64,000 nucleotides of DNA. Origin: Nonlabens sp. YIK11. GTDB lineage: Bacteria > Bacteroidota > Bacteroidia > Flavobacteriales > Flavobacteriaceae. Every line of letters begins with the position of its first letter. Position 1 is the first letter of the stretch. The stretch is from assembly GCF_001413925.1 (NCBI RefSeq), contig NZ_LBMJ01000001.1, positions 1,900,001 to 1,964,000 on the forward strand, read 5' to 3'. The notes below the pieces were generated by a model, which searched no databases, was not told where the DNA came from, and saw nothing but the letters and a program-made list of their open reading frames with translations. The position numbers were made by a program, and so were the translations under genes. This document shows positions 8,147 to 17,296 of this stretch, in pieces.

Positions 8147-8684
8147 AATCTGATTGATGAACCCAGTCATATTCTCCATTTCGATATGTTACAATTCCAC
8201 CACCTGCTTCTTCCTTACCAACAAATAAACTGGGTTGGGTCAATTGCACCGTTCTCTCTCCAATAAGTTCTCCATCTTGCACTAAAACCTCAACAGTTAC
8301 TTGGTCATATACTACACACCATAAATTGGCCCAACCTAAGTCATTTGGAAATCTTGAGGTCTGTTCCATGTTACAGCCTATTGAGATTAAATCTTCATCG
8401 TTTTCTTCAATTATTAATCTCCGACAATCGTTATTGTCAAAGTAAATCTTTTCTAAAATCCCATTACCATTCAGGTCAGCATATATGGTCTCTGATAAGC
8501 AATATTCTTCATATTTTTCAAACTGAAAATACTCTGGATGAGAACAATCTGAACTGTTGATTTGCTCTAATTCCGACTCCTTTTTTGACGTATTATATTC
8601 AAGTGTATATGTTTTAATTTCTTCATTTGAGTCGTTTTTACAACTAATGAATGAAAAGAAAATGAGAATGAGAATTGAGGACAT
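8145..8684 (-). CDS. Hypothetical lipoprotein
   Basis: I do not recognise a family. From the chosen ATG at 8684 the protein is 179 residues, with a hydrophobic stretch and lipobox MSSILILIFFSFISC (Cys15), then an acidic, cysteine-containing domain with no motif I can name. A longer version starts at the ATG at 8765, which overlaps the stop of the upstream small gene (TAATG). That would add 27 residues before the signal sequence. The lipoprotein signal favours the shorter form, while the TAATG coupling favours the longer. The two small genes probably form one unit. The stop codon lies in the T-run of the terminator from the opposite strand. Confidence 0.5.
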   Translation of the reverse strand: MSSILILIFFSFISCKNDSNEEIKTYTLEYNTSKKESELEQINSSDCSHPEYFQFEKYEEYCLSETIYADLNGNGILEKIYFDNNDCRRLIIEENDEDLISIGCNMEQTSRFPNDLGWANLWCVVYDQVTVEVLVQDGELIGERTVQLTQPSLFVGKEEAGGGIVTYRNGEYDWVHQSD

Positions 8685-8764
8685 TCTTGTTGAATTTACC
8701 AGTAAGACTCTTGCCTGTTTGTTGGCTGTAAACATGCTTTCCAAGGCTCTATTAATTTGTCGCA

Positions 8765-8983
8765 TTACAGAATTTCAATGACCGTTAAATCCCCAACATT
8801 ATAATCAGCTATCAAGTTTTCTAACCGCTGTTTTGTAATGTCAGAACTTCCTAAAAGGATTTCACTAAAGATCTCTATACGATCGTCTGCGTTCAAGGTA
8901 TTCAATTGTTCATCATTCCTAAAAAAGGCCATAAAATCGTCTCGGTTCATCTTGTTCATGGGCAAGGTTATGTATTGTAACAA
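8765..8983 (-). CDS. Small hypothetical protein
   Basis: This 72-residue frame has no recognised family. The sequence after Met9 or Met12 (MNRDDFMAFFRNDEQLN) is rich in charged residues and predicted helices, with no signal peptide or membrane segment. It overlaps the following lipoprotein frame by one nucleotide, suggesting co-translation. The start could be any of three closely spaced ATG codons (8983, 8959, 8950). Confidence 0.45.
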   Translation of the reverse strand: MLQYITLPMNKMNRDDFMAFFRNDEQLNTLNADDRIEIFSEILLGSSDITKQRLENLIADYNVGDLTVIEIL

Positions 8984-9058
8984 GATACAAACTACAGTTG
9001 GGTCAATGTCTATCTCCTAGAGAATTACCTCTCTTGATTATCTTAAAAAATCAAAACA

Positions 9059-9094
9059 CAAAAAACCCACTAAAAATCAAAGGTCTTTAGCGGG
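9059..9094 (-). terminator. Intrinsic terminator of the TPR/beta-barrel gene
   Basis: Stem CCCACTAAA (9066-9074) with TTTAGCGGG (9086-9094), one mismatch, followed on the minus strand by a T-rich run. Confidence 0.75.
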
Positions 9095-9120
9095 CAGGAA
9101 CGTCTTAGGGAACGAATTTC

Positions 9121-11166
9121 TTAGAATTGGAATAAAGGGCCATCTAGGATTTGCCATCTCAACTTGACGCCTAACTCCATGAATTCAAAACCAGCTGCGG
9201 TAGCACTGGCCGTGTTGCTGTACTTTCCATAAGCACCAGCTTGAAAGCGCTCGCTTATCGCATAGCTTAAATTACCTTCTAGACGGTACAAGGTGGTGGC
9301 TTTTTGGTCCTCGATAAATTGGTAACCGCCAGCGGCATTGGCGCTGTAGGTCCAGTTACCCGTACTACCGCTCAAATCTGCAAAAAGCTCGACCGCTTGG
9401 TATTTGGATGGGCTAAAGTAGAGTGTCGGCACCTGATCCTTATAACTCAGGTACTGATAGTTCACGCCACCTTTTAATGCCGGAGATTTGGTAAAGGTGT
9501 AATACAAGGATGTGAATAATAGGTTTCTCGAGTTGCCATCCGTTTGTTGGGTGTGCATCAAACCCGTGTACCATCCCAGGTTGATATTGGTGCCCATGTT
9601 GTAATTAAGTGAGTAGTTGTTCATAAAGATCTTCTCGTCAATCAAGTCTGCATTAAAGTTTTGAAGCTCGCGACTGTAGCCTACTTCAAGATATTGCAGT
9701 GCCCATGGTCTGGACTTTACAAAGACAGACCCATTGACATCTGTATAGTCATTCTGGTCGGCGTTGGCCTTTACAAAACCTAGCGTACTTTCTACCCAAG
9801 TATTGTTGTGAACACGATAGTGCGCACCAACAGAGGCATTGGTATTGTACGCCATGGAACCGTTACCGGTATTTTCGGTAGTTCTGTACGAGTAATTAAA
9901 AACAGATCTGAATCGGTCAGAAAATGGAATTACTGCATTTATTCCTGCGGCATACGCCTCATTATTACCATTATCACTGGTATAGGATCCTACGGTGTTT
10001 ACCACAGGAGCCAGTCCGTTTTTTAACGCTGCCAATAAGGCACGCGCATCTGGCTGATTGGGATAAAAGTCCAGCGTTTTCAAGGCGTAATCTCTTGCAA
10101 GATTCAGATTTCCTTGCGCTCTGTAGGCATTGGCGATTCCTAGGTTTCCGTCAAATGAGGTGCTGTCTTTTTCTAGAATGGCTCTGTAGTAGGAGATGCT
10201 TTTGGCAAAGGTTCCCGTGTACATGCCCAAGGTTGCTTTCAAGGCATCCAGTCTGTTGCTCGCGCCGCAAGCTGCTTCAGTCGTGGCGATGACCTCTCTG
10301 GCTTCTGGGTATTTGTTGTTCCAGATCAAGGCCTGAATATAACGTTCGTTAGCTGCTAGCAAGGTCTCTTTATGTTGCACGGAATCTTGTTGAAATTTCG
10401 CTTTCGCGAAAGCGGAACCTTCAACAGCATATTGCAAGGCGAGTTTAACTTTTTTGAGTAGGTGAGCGACCAGCGATTGACCGATCAAGAGGCTCAAACT
10501 ATCTGCCATGCCGCCGTAAGTCGTGGCTGCCTGGTCATAATTCTTTTGGGCGATGTAGGCATTGGCCAACGCATTCTGGGTGTCTGCATCTTTAGGGAAC
10601 AGTTTCAGGTTACTTTTAAGAGTGACGATGGCATCATCCACTTGTTCGTTAGTGATTTGCTGGGACGCCTTGCCCAGTTGCATGTACTTTTTAGAGATGG
10701 CAGCGTTTTGATTTTCTGGTTGTAGATCCAGCGCGTTGTTGACGTAGATTAAGGCATTGTCGTATTTCTTAAGATTGGATAAGGTGTTTGCATAACCCAA
10801 TATGGCTGGGAAACTCGTGGAATCTTGCTGTACCAGATCTTCATAAACGCTTTCAGCTTCTGTGAAATCTTTGTTCCATAATAGGGACTCGGCACAATTA
10901 AGCGCTACTTCAAAATCGGTTGGGTAATCCTTTTGTAGCTCGATAAACAAGCTTTTTGCTTCTTTGGTTTTACCACTTAAACCCAAGGCTCTTCCATAAC
11001 AAAGACGTGCGGTCTTATTGTCTGGATATTCCTGCAGCACTTCTTCAAAAAAGTCCCGAGCTTGGACATAGTTGCCTTGTTCCAATAATTGGAAACCGGT
11101 GTTCATGTCCTGGGAAAAACCAAAGCTTGCGATGAAGACGATCACTAAAAAACTAACTACTCTCAT
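9121..11166 (-). CDS. TPR and outer-membrane beta-barrel protein, likely exopolysaccharide exporter
   Basis: The chosen ATG at 11166 gives a 681-residue protein with a clean signal peptide (MRVVSFLVIVFIASFGFS). The first 390 or so residues are tandem TPR units. The remainder is a YaiO-like beta-barrel of alternating short strands that ends in an aromatic-rich strand (...LDGPLFQF). This TPR-then-barrel design is that of BcsC, PgaA and PelB, which pass polysaccharide through the outer membrane, and the neighbouring flippase and glycosyltransferases fit that role. An upstream in-frame ATG (11253) would add 29 residues, cysteine- and arginine-rich and without signal-peptide character, so it was rejected. 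The gene is divergent from the flippase and has a terminator right after it. Confidence 0.75.
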   Translation of the reverse strand: MRVVSFLVIVFIASFGFSQDMNTGFQLLEQGNYVQARDFFEEVLQEYPDNKTARLCYGRALGLSGKTKEAKSLFIELQKDYPTDFEVALNCAESLLWNKDFTEAESVYEDLVQQDSTSFPAILGYANTLSNLKKYDNALIYVNNALDLQPENQNAAISKKYMQLGKASQQITNEQVDDAIVTLKSNLKLFPKDADTQNALANAYIAQKNYDQAATTYGGMADSLSLLIGQSLVAHLLKKVKLALQYAVEGSAFAKAKFQQDSVQHKETLLAANERYIQALIWNNKYPEAREVIATTEAACGASNRLDALKATLGMYTGTFAKSISYYRAILEKDSTSFDGNLGIANAYRAQGNLNLARDYALKTLDFYPNQPDARALLAALKNGLAPVVNTVGSYTSDNGNNEAYAAGINAVIPFSDRFRSVFNYSYRTTENTGNGSMAYNTNASVGAHYRVHNNTWVESTLGFVKANADQNDYTDVNGSVFVKSRPWALQYLEVGYSRELQNFNADLIDEKIFMNNYSLNYNMGTNINLGWYTGLMHTQQTDGNSRNLLFTSLYYTFTKSPALKGGVNYQYLSYKDQVPTLYFSPSKYQAVELFADLSGSTGNWTYSANAAGGYQFIEDQKATTLYRLEGNLSYAISERFQAGAYGKYSNTASATAAGFEFMELGVKLRWQILDGPLFQF
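10399..10414. repeat. 16-bp palindrome inside the TPR/beta-barrel gene
   Basis: Perfect copy, read as SAFAKAK between two TPR helices. Confidence 0.95.
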
Positions 11167-11211
11167 GTTCCTTATTTTACAGTAGCAAGGTAGAACCAGT
11201 TTGCAGCGCAT

Positions 11212-11247
11212 CAATCGGCAGCAAAATACCACTCGTCTACACTTATG
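11212..11247. promoter_or_regulatory. LytTR-type box in the exporter/flippase divergent region
   Basis: Strong box ACCACTCGTCTACACTTA (11229-11246) has a half-site AATCGGC 21 bp upstream, exactly as at 12883-12911. No -7 box follows at the usual 57-58 nt on the plus strand. It may act on the minus-strand exporter gene (start 11166; a weak TACCTTGC box reads at 11185-11192) or assist the promoter at 11456. Confidence 0.45.
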
Positions 11248-11394
11248 GTCCATTCAAGGAACTTGAGAACTGCCCATAGACAGCCAGCTGATTCATAGGG
11301 ATAAAAATGATGCCACTACTGGCCTGCAAAACTTGGATTTGAAACCACTAACAACCCAAAATCGTTCGTCACAAGTTTAAAGAGCGATCTGCGC

Positions 11395-11463
11395 CATTCA
11401 TCTACAGCAAATTCCTGCTCATCGAAATCTGATCCTGCCAGAAAGGATGCGTCCACATATTTG
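11395..11463 (+). promoter_or_regulatory. LytTR-type direct repeat and -7 box for the flippase unit
   Basis: CCATTCATCTACAG (core 11398-11405) and TCATCGAA (11419-11426) are 21 bp apart. CATATTTG, identical to the -7 box at 1669, lies at 11456-11463, 58 nt after the start of the first core. Confidence 0.6.
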
Positions 11464-11488
11464 CACCAGTAATCTAAAACATACCGCT

Positions 11489-11623
11489 ATGCAAATGACC
11501 ATCATACACTCTGCAACACACCTGAAAGTCGTACACCAGACTAAAAAGCCTACTAAAGGCTGCCGCCTACAAGTGGTTTATAGAAAAGAAGAAGCACCAC
11601 TTCTTTTTTTAACCATTGCCTAA
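11489..11623 (+). CDS. Possible 44-aa leader peptide before the flippase
   Basis: ATG at 11489 opens a 44-codon frame (MQMTIIHSATHLKVVHQ...) that ends 12 nt before the flippase start, within the transcript expected from the -7 box at 11456. Its last third runs through a hairpin AAGAAG/CTTCTT followed by seven T (about 11589-11611). The region could therefore act as a translated attenuator, or as a small gene co-expressed with the flippase. No homologue was recognised. Confidence 0.35.
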   Translation: MQMTIIHSATHLKVVHQTKKPTKGCRLQVVYRKEEAPLLFLTIA

Positions 11624-11635
11624 AAAACTACTTCC

Positions 11636-12916
11636 ATGACTGCCATCATCCTCAAACTCAAAAGAACATTAACACCACAGCAAATCTTCATGGCGAGTGC
11701 CTTTGTCGTGAATGCTGGGAATTATGCCTATAACCTGTTGCTGGGAAGATTCTTGGGACCACGCGCCTTTGCAGATGCCGTGATTCTCATCACTTTACTG
11801 CTGGTGCTGTCCTTTGTGGCCATGACCTTCCAGCTTACCGTCGCAAAGTATATGGTAGAACTGCACAGCAGGAACCAGAACAGCTTTATCCAGCAGGCCT
11901 ACAAGTATGCGCTTACGTTCGGACTGGTGCTGGGTGCCGCGGTTGTGATTTTCGCACCAGAATTGCAAAGCCTTTTTCAAACCGAATCCAGTTTGATGTT
12001 TACCATTTTTGGTGCGGCCGTGCCGCTCTATTTTATTATGAGCGTGAATCGTGGGAAGCTGCAGGGCGATCAATCCTTTGTGGAATTGTCGATTACCTAT
12101 CAGTTTGAGATGTTCTGGCGACTGGGATTGACGTTTATACTTCTTTCCATTCTTCCTGTTAGTCCAGCGATTATCGTCTCCATCGCCATAGGCGTTTCAT
12201 TTATTGCAGGTTTGTTCCCTTTCAAGAAGGTGCGTAGCGCATCCTTTTTAAAAGTAGATCTGTCTGCAGCAGAGAAGAAAAGCATTCTTAGGTTCTTCAT
12301 GCTCACAGCCTTTTATGAGCTCACGCAAATTGTCTGTAACAACAGCGATATCTTGATGGTGAAACATTATTTTGATTCCTATGATGCAGGTTTGTACTCT
12401 TCACTTGCGTTGATTGGTCGCGTGGTGTATTTTGTTACCTGGATGTTTGTGATGCTCCTGCTGCCAGCGGTCATCGATTTGCGCAAACGCGGTGATGATC
12501 CCATTCCTGTTTTGAAAAAGTATGTAGGTTACATCACGGCCTTGTCTGCCATGATCGTGAGCTTCACGTTTATCGTGCCTGAATTTGCGGTGACCCTATT
12601 ATTTGGCGAGCAGTATTTGAGTATTGCGCCATTGCTGGGCTGGTATGCACTTGCGACTTCCTTTTTTGCCATTTCCAACATCTTTGCCTACTATTTCCTT
12701 TCCCTAGATAAATACAAGCCGGTGATCATTGCGGGTGTTTTTGGACTGGTACAGGTCTATGCCATCAGCCTATTTCACGACTCCTTATTTCAAGTGACCA
12801 TTGCTCAAGTGCTCGTCATGTCTGGTTTGCTGGTAATGCAGTTGGGCTATTTTATGATGCACCAAAAGTATGCGAAAAGTGCTAATCGGCTAGAATCTAC
12901 CATTCGTCGACACTAG
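11636..12916 (+). CDS. Oligosaccharide/polysaccharide flippase (Wzx-like, MATE fold)
   Basis: The 426-residue protein consists of about twelve hydrophobic segments and is of the size of Wzx flippases. Features of the polysaccharide-synthesis transporter family are the N-terminal QQIFMASAFVVNAGNYAYNLLLGRFLGP and the charged loop between helices 6 and 7. Such proteins move lipid-linked saccharide units to the periplasmic face. It lies between the outer-membrane exporter (divergent) and the STAS and GT4 genes. A LytTR-type box and -7 box about 170 nt upstream suggest regulated transcription. Confidence 0.8.
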   Translation: MTAIILKLKRTLTPQQIFMASAFVVNAGNYAYNLLLGRFLGPRAFADAVILITLLLVLSFVAMTFQLTVAKYMVELHSRNQNSFIQQAYKYALTFGLVLGAAVVIFAPELQSLFQTESSLMFTIFGAAVPLYFIMSVNRGKLQGDQSFVELSITYQFEMFWRLGLTFILLSILPVSPAIIVSIAIGVSFIAGLFPFKKVRSASFLKVDLSAAEKKSILRFFMLTAFYELTQIVCNNSDILMVKHYFDSYDAGLYSSLALIGRVVYFVTWMFVMLLLPAVIDLRKRGDDPIPVLKKYVGYITALSAMIVSFTFIVPEFAVTLLFGEQYLSIAPLLGWYALATSFFAISNIFAYYFLSLDKYKPVIIAGVFGLVQVYAISLFHDSLFQVTIAQVLVMSGLLVMQLGYFMMHQKYAKSANRLESTIRRH

Positions 12917-12969
12917 TTGTTCGTCGGTCGTTTTTAGTTCGCTTTCGCGAAAGCGTCACCCCATATTTG
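12883..12969 (+). promoter_or_regulatory. LytTR-type boxes and -7 box before the STAS/GT4 unit
   Basis: Strong box ACCATTCGTCGACACTAG (12899-12916, core 12904) has half-site AATCGGC 21 bp upstream, inside the end of the flippase gene, and a weaker TCGTCGGT at 12921. CATATTTG at 12962-12969 follows the core by 58 nt. Confidence 0.6.
12940..12955. repeat. 16-bp palindrome, intergenic
   Basis: Perfect copy between the LytTR-type boxes and the -7 box of the STAS/GT4 unit, so it lies inside a promoter region. Confidence 0.95.
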
Positions 12970-13020
12970 TACTATCAAACAAGAAATCATCATCTAAATC
13001 CACTTTTAAATTCAACTATT

Positions 13021-13317
13021 ATGGCACTAGAAATCAAAAACATCGAAGGAGTCATCTGCATCAAAGGTGAAGTAACCACCAACAGATTGACCGAGCTGAA
13101 AAACTATTTTACAGCGGCTCTAAAATTTGAAAACAGACTTGTGGTGAATGTATGCCAAGTAGGTCACGGACAGGCTTCACTGCTGTTTCTTTTGCAGCAG
13201 ATTAAGGACAGCCTTTCCATTGATAGATCGTTGATCTTTTTTGGATCACCAGACCGTAACGTCAAGCAATTGTTAAAAGAAATAAACAGCCCAGCCAACT
13301 ATTATCAAGCCGCGTAA
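13021..13317 (+). CDS. Small STAS-domain-like protein
   Basis: The ATG at 13021 gives 98 residues whose pattern of strands and helices resembles a STAS domain (anti-sigma factor antagonist fold): MALEIKNIEGVICIKGEV, then a central LVVNVCQVGHGQASLLFLLQQI. The usual phosphorylatable Ser/Thr of classical antagonists is not obvious; Ser62 or Ser67 are candidates. An in-frame upstream ATG (12967) is closer to the -7 box than expected and was rejected. It lies 37 nt before the GT4 gene and is probably co-transcribed, so it may control polysaccharide synthesis by protein-protein contact. Confidence 0.6.
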   Translation: MALEIKNIEGVICIKGEVTTNRLTELKNYFTAALKFENRLVVNVCQVGHGQASLLFLLQQIKDSLSIDRSLIFFGSPDRNVKQLLKEINSPANYYQAA

Positions 13318-13354
13318 ACACCATCCAATACCATAACCTCAAAATTACCGAATT

Positions 13355-14557
13355 ATGAAACTCGCTATAGTTACCGCTTATCCACCTAGTAAAGTTACCT
13401 TAAATGAATATGCGTACCATTTGGTAAAGCATTTCCGCCAGCAAGAAGAAGTCACCGAACTCGTGTTGCTTACTGACACCACTCCAGAAGCTGCAGATCT
13501 TGCTTTTGAAGAAGATGGATGCAAGATTACTGTCAAGCAATGCTGGAAATTCAACGGTATGTTCAATGTGCTTTCCATCGCCAAGGCAGTCAAAGCCACC
13601 CAACCTGATGCCGTTTTATACAATCTGCAATTCATGAAATTTGGAGATAAAAAAGTACCAGCCGCATTAGGCTTGTTTTCTCCATGGGTAACTAAACTGA
13701 TGAAAGTAAAAACCATCGTGCTGCTTCACAATATTATGGAAGCCGTAGACTTGAGCAGTGCAGGTTTTACCGAAAACAAATGGAAGTCCAAAATCTTTAA
13801 TTTTATAGGCGAAACGCTCACTAGAGTAGTGCTGCAAGCAGATCAAGTAGCTGTAACGATACAAAAGTATGTGGACATACTGGAAGAGAAATACGCGGCA
13901 AACAATTGCATCTTGATACCTCATGGTACATTTGAAATCCCAGCAGAACCAGATTACAGTTTGCCAGAAGGTCCTATGAAGATCATGACTTTTGGAAAAT
14001 TTGGTACCTACAAAAAAGTAGAAGTGATGATTGAAGCAGTAGAAAAAGTACGTCAATCTACGGGCCGTGATCTAGAAATCGTGATTGCTGGTACTGATAA
14101 TCCTAATGTTCCTGGATATCTAGAAAGCATGAAGAAGAAATACAGCCACGTACCACAATTGACCTTTACTGGTTATGTAGAGGAAGAAGAAGTTCCCGTG
14201 ATTTTTAGAGAAAGTGCCATGGTGGTGTTTCCCTATACATCTACCACAGGAAGTTCTGGAGTATTGCATCAGGCAGGAAGTTATGGCAAGGCAGTTGTGA
14301 TGCCAGATTTAGGTGACCTAAGCACGCTCATGGAAGATGAAGGCTATGTGGCAGAATTGTTTTTACCATCCAATGTGGACTCTCTAGCCTTATCCATCAA
14401 GAGATTTGTACTCGATACAGAATATAGAAATCACGTTGCCAAGGTGAATTATGAAGCAGCCACCGCAATGCCTATGTCGGTCATTACTAAAATGTATATC
14501 GATGCTTTTAAAAGTCAACCTGCAACAGTAGATGCTGATTTCCCAGTAGCTGCTTAA
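13355..14557 (+). CDS. GT4-family glycosyltransferase
   Basis: This 400-residue protein has the two-Rossmann GT-B fold of family 4. The N-terminal half begins MKLAIVTAYPPSKV, and the C-terminal half has the nucleotide-sugar-binding region (GKFGTYKKVEVMIEA, IVIAGTD, LTFTGYV and the FPYTSTTGSSGVLHQAGSYGK loop). The second Glu of the classical EX7E motif is not conserved there. Such enzymes transfer sugars from nucleotide donors to lipid-linked intermediates in the cytoplasm. It follows the STAS gene in the same unit and is convergent with the glycosidase gene, only 2 nt away. Confidence 0.8.
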   Translation: MKLAIVTAYPPSKVTLNEYAYHLVKHFRQQEEVTELVLLTDTTPEAADLAFEEDGCKITVKQCWKFNGMFNVLSIAKAVKATQPDAVLYNLQFMKFGDKKVPAALGLFSPWVTKLMKVKTIVLLHNIMEAVDLSSAGFTENKWKSKIFNFIGETLTRVVLQADQVAVTIQKYVDILEEKYAANNCILIPHGTFEIPAEPDYSLPEGPMKIMTFGKFGTYKKVEVMIEAVEKVRQSTGRDLEIVIAGTDNPNVPGYLESMKKKYSHVPQLTFTGYVEEEEVPVIFRESAMVVFPYTSTTGSSGVLHQAGSYGKAVVMPDLGDLSTLMEDEGYVAELFLPSNVDSLALSIKRFVLDTEYRNHVAKVNYEAATAMPMSVITKMYIDAFKSQPATVDADFPVAA

Positions 14558-14559
14558 GA

Positions 14560-16071
14560 TTACTTTTTCAAAAAAGTATTGTAGCTAGGTTTCTCCTCAC
14601 CATCGACATTAATAAGCCCAAAGTATTGTTGCTTGTTGCGTCGCCAAGGTCGTGAACCCGCAACGCTAGAAGGAACCTCTTGAAAATCATATAAAGTCCA
14701 AGAGAGATAGTTAATACTGTCTCTCTTTTGCGTTGTAAAAAACTCAGTGTATTTCTCGGCTTGATCTTCTTCGTCCATCCCAAATGGGTTCCACAAGCCA
14801 TGATAGCTGGACCAGCCTATTTCTTGTAAAACGATAGGTTTTGTAGTTTTTGATTTGAGTTCTTGATGCGTCGCAGACAAATTTTCCAGATCTTGATAAT
14901 AGTGATAAGAAACCAGATCTACTTGATCTTCTAGTTCCACAGCCGCTGCAGCGGTTGACCAGCCAATGGTCACTGGATTTATGGAGTCTAGTTCTTTCAA
15001 TCTCGTGATCGTCTGTGAAAGCCAGGCATTCACCTTGCGTTTTTCTCGAGAGTCATAATCCAGATCAGGTTCATTTTTAATATCCCAAGCAAATACGGCT
15101 GGATGATCTTTAATGTGATCCACGATATTTTTAAGGTAGGCATTAGTCAAAGTCCAGTCTTGGATTCCATAATCACCGTAAAAGTCAAACAGGGTAACCA
15201 TCACTTCTAAATCGGCTTTATCTGCTTGATCTAACAACTTCGTAAGCTTTTCCATTTTCTCAATGGAACCTTCGCTGATTTTGAAATCCTCATAGCTCAA
15301 GAAAATCCTAATAGTATTCAGTTGTAAGTCTTGAATAATTTTAAAATCGGCAGCGATTTGTGCCGCATCGAAGTTCTCTCCAAAAGTGTCCCAAGGACTG
15401 TCTTGTGGGTAATAATTTAATCCAGCCAGGTTTCTGACATCACTGGAAATTACGGGCTTATTTTCTTTGATAGGATGTGTTTGCAACAACTCAAAATGCC
15501 GTACTCTCCAGAAACCATCTTCCAACAGTAGAACGATGCGATAATCATTATTGAATTCTCGTTGGAGTACAAACTCGTCGTTTTGAGAGAGTTGCTCTAC
15601 ACCGCGCACATTACGATCAGTTAACACCGCTAATGTACCGTCGGCATTGTAAAAGTCAAGCGTGAGATGATGACTTAAGGTAGTGGATTCAATACTAATA
15701 TCTTCGCTTGCATTGTAAGAAATGAGTTCGCGTACTTTGGCTCTGGCGCTTTTGGTATAACGTTCATAAATTCCAGCATCATCACCGGTGAATAGCGCCT
15801 GATTTTTCACATACCAAGCGTCGAGATAATCCTGCTCTATTTTTTCCTGATTGGCTGGTTCTAGTGGTCTTCCTGTGTTTTCAATGGATTCCCAAAGCAC
15901 TTCAGGCACATAATAATTTTCTCGTTCCAGATCCAGATGCAGCATGGTTGAACGATCTGCGCCCGTATTCAAGTAGGCCAATAATTGACTAATACCGAAT
16001 AAGATTCCAGCAAATAGTGCCAGAAAAGCAGCCACGATCAATATGCGATACAAGGTCTTATTCTTTTTCAA
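14560..16071 (-). CDS. Membrane-anchored TIM-barrel glycoside hydrolase (GH5/GH39-like)
   Basis: The 503-residue protein has an N-terminal membrane anchor (about 8-32), a linker domain (about 40-210) and a TIM-barrel glycosidase domain (about 215-503). WDIKNEPD contains the probable acid/base Glu and VLQEIGWSSYHG the probable nucleophile Glu, as in clan GH-A. Exopolysaccharide operons often encode such an endoglycosidase (BcsZ, PslG), which trims or releases nascent polymer. It is the last gene of a minus-strand operon with the 412-residue membrane protein (14-nt overlap) and the GT-C-like protein. Confidence 0.7.
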   Translation of the reverse strand: MKKNKTLYRILIVAAFLALFAGILFGISQLLAYLNTGADRSTMLHLDLERENYYVPEVLWESIENTGRPLEPANQEKIEQDYLDAWYVKNQALFTGDDAGIYERYTKSARAKVRELISYNASEDISIESTTLSHHLTLDFYNADGTLAVLTDRNVRGVEQLSQNDEFVLQREFNNDYRIVLLLEDGFWRVRHFELLQTHPIKENKPVISSDVRNLAGLNYYPQDSPWDTFGENFDAAQIAADFKIIQDLQLNTIRIFLSYEDFKISEGSIEKMEKLTKLLDQADKADLEVMVTLFDFYGDYGIQDWTLTNAYLKNIVDHIKDHPAVFAWDIKNEPDLDYDSREKRKVNAWLSQTITRLKELDSINPVTIGWSTAAAAVELEDQVDLVSYHYYQDLENLSATHQELKSKTTKPIVLQEIGWSSYHGLWNPFGMDEEDQAEKYTEFFTTQKRDSINYLSWTLYDFQEVPSSVAGSRPWRRNKQQYFGLINVDGEEKPSYNTFLKK

Positions 16072-17296
16072 GCGATCCTATTTTAGAAGTTTTGGTTAAT
16101 CCCAGAGTGGCGATGGTCATCTCTGCATTCTCATCGATGGCGCTTTCAAAAGTGATGCTCGCCATTCCTTTTTCGGTAAAGAGGATTTGTGTTTCTCCTT
16201 GAAAATCAATCGTTACTTGAATACCATCGGGAATGATCTGGCCCAAATAGCTTGTGAGCGGCCCGACTACTATGGTGTCATTATTTCGCAATTTCACTGG
16301 TATGTCGTCGATAATAGATTTGAAAGTGACGTTGAGGTCTGGACTTTCTGCGATGCCTTGAATTAAAGCTTTAACCGTCCATGTGGTAGGTGTTTGTGGA
16401 TGTATCGCTTTCGCGAAAGCGTACCCATTAATCGTACTCGCCATGGTTTGCCACTGGGAACCGGTAGCATCGCTCACGAAAAACTTGACCAGTGTCCCAT
16501 CAGTCATCACATTGCCGTTCTCGTCTGTGATTTGGGACGTTTTGAAGGTTGAAATCTCGTTGCCGTCTGCATAGGAATGATTTTGATCCAGCGATAGTTG
16601 AAAATCCACCGCGACATCCGGAAACACATCGGCGACCAGTTCTGTTGAAGAAATCTGGTCCAGCGTGCTGCCTGTACTAATTCTACCAGTAGAAAGTGGC
16701 GCAGGAATACGTTGCCAAGCAAAGCCTTTTTCCAGGGCAAATGGAGTAGTGTTAATTTTGTTTTTGAACTGGTGTTTTAGGAAAACCTCTGTATCGTCGG
16801 GAAGCATGTTGTCCAGCGAATCTGTAGGAATGGCGACCAGCATGGTATAATCTCTCATGTTTGCCACGATGCTGCGAGGTCCCAAATAGTTTTCCAAAGC
16901 ACTCAAATTTTTAATGTCGGGCAATAATTGGAATTCGCCTTTCTGAATGATGAGATCCTCTAAAACCAAATTCCATTGAACGACACCAGCGCGTTTGGAA
17001 ATGCTTGCTGGAATTGTGAAAAACCATTTATCATCCTTCTTTTCGGGATTTAAAATTGTAGTGCCGTAGGTTCCAGAAACAATGAGTTTAAAATTCTCTT
17101 TTTTTACGGATGCGGCAACTAAAACTGATATTGAAATTCCGTTAGCATATACTTTTTGATCTAGCGGTTCTTGAATCTGGATCTGTACATTTTCCTGTGA
17201 TGGAGAAATCGCCCCAGTCATGGTATTCCATGATATGCCTATGCCGCTCAAGATGAGCAACAAAATTAAAGCTATATAGACATGCAGCTTTCTCAT
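16058..17296 (-). CDS. Membrane-anchored hypothetical protein of the polysaccharide operon
   Basis: The 412-residue protein has one N-terminal membrane segment (about 5-27) and a large periplasmic part predicted to be beta-rich, with Ig-like stretches (SISVLVAASVKKENFKLIVSGTYG). I do not recognise a named family. It overlaps the upstream GT-C gene by 4 nt and the downstream glycosidase by 14 nt, so the three are translationally coupled and probably form a membrane complex. The palindrome at 16406 is read as YAFAKAI. Confidence 0.6.
   Translation of the reverse strand: MRKLHVYIALILLLILSGIGISWNTMTGAISPSQENVQIQIQEPLDQKVYANGISISVLVAASVKKENFKLIVSGTYGTTILNPEKKDDKWFFTIPASISKRAGVVQWNLVLEDLIIQKGEFQLLPDIKNLSALENYLGPRSIVANMRDYTMLVAIPTDSLDNMLPDDTEVFLKHQFKNKINTTPFALEKGFAWQRIPAPLSTGRISTGSTLDQISSTELVADVFPDVAVDFQLSLDQNHSYADGNEISTFKTSQITDENGNVMTDGTLVKFFVSDATGSQWQTMASTINGYAFAKAIHPQTPTTWTVKALIQGIAESPDLNVTFKSIIDDIPVKLRNNDTIVVGPLTSYLGQIIPDGIQVTIDFQGETQILFTEKGMASITFESAIDENAEMTIATLGLTKTSKIGSLEKE
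16406..16421. repeat. 16-bp palindrome inside the operon membrane-protein gene
   Basis: Perfect copy, read as YAFAKAI. Confidence 0.95.

Noticed and set aside
11167..11253. N-terminal extension of the TPR/beta-barrel protein
   Set aside because: The extra 29 residues are cysteine- and arginine-rich and precede a complete signal peptide, and they would cover a LytTR-type box.
12967..13020. Upstream start of the STAS-like gene
   Set aside because: It lies within the -7 box region (12962-12969), so it cannot be on the mRNA from that promoter.
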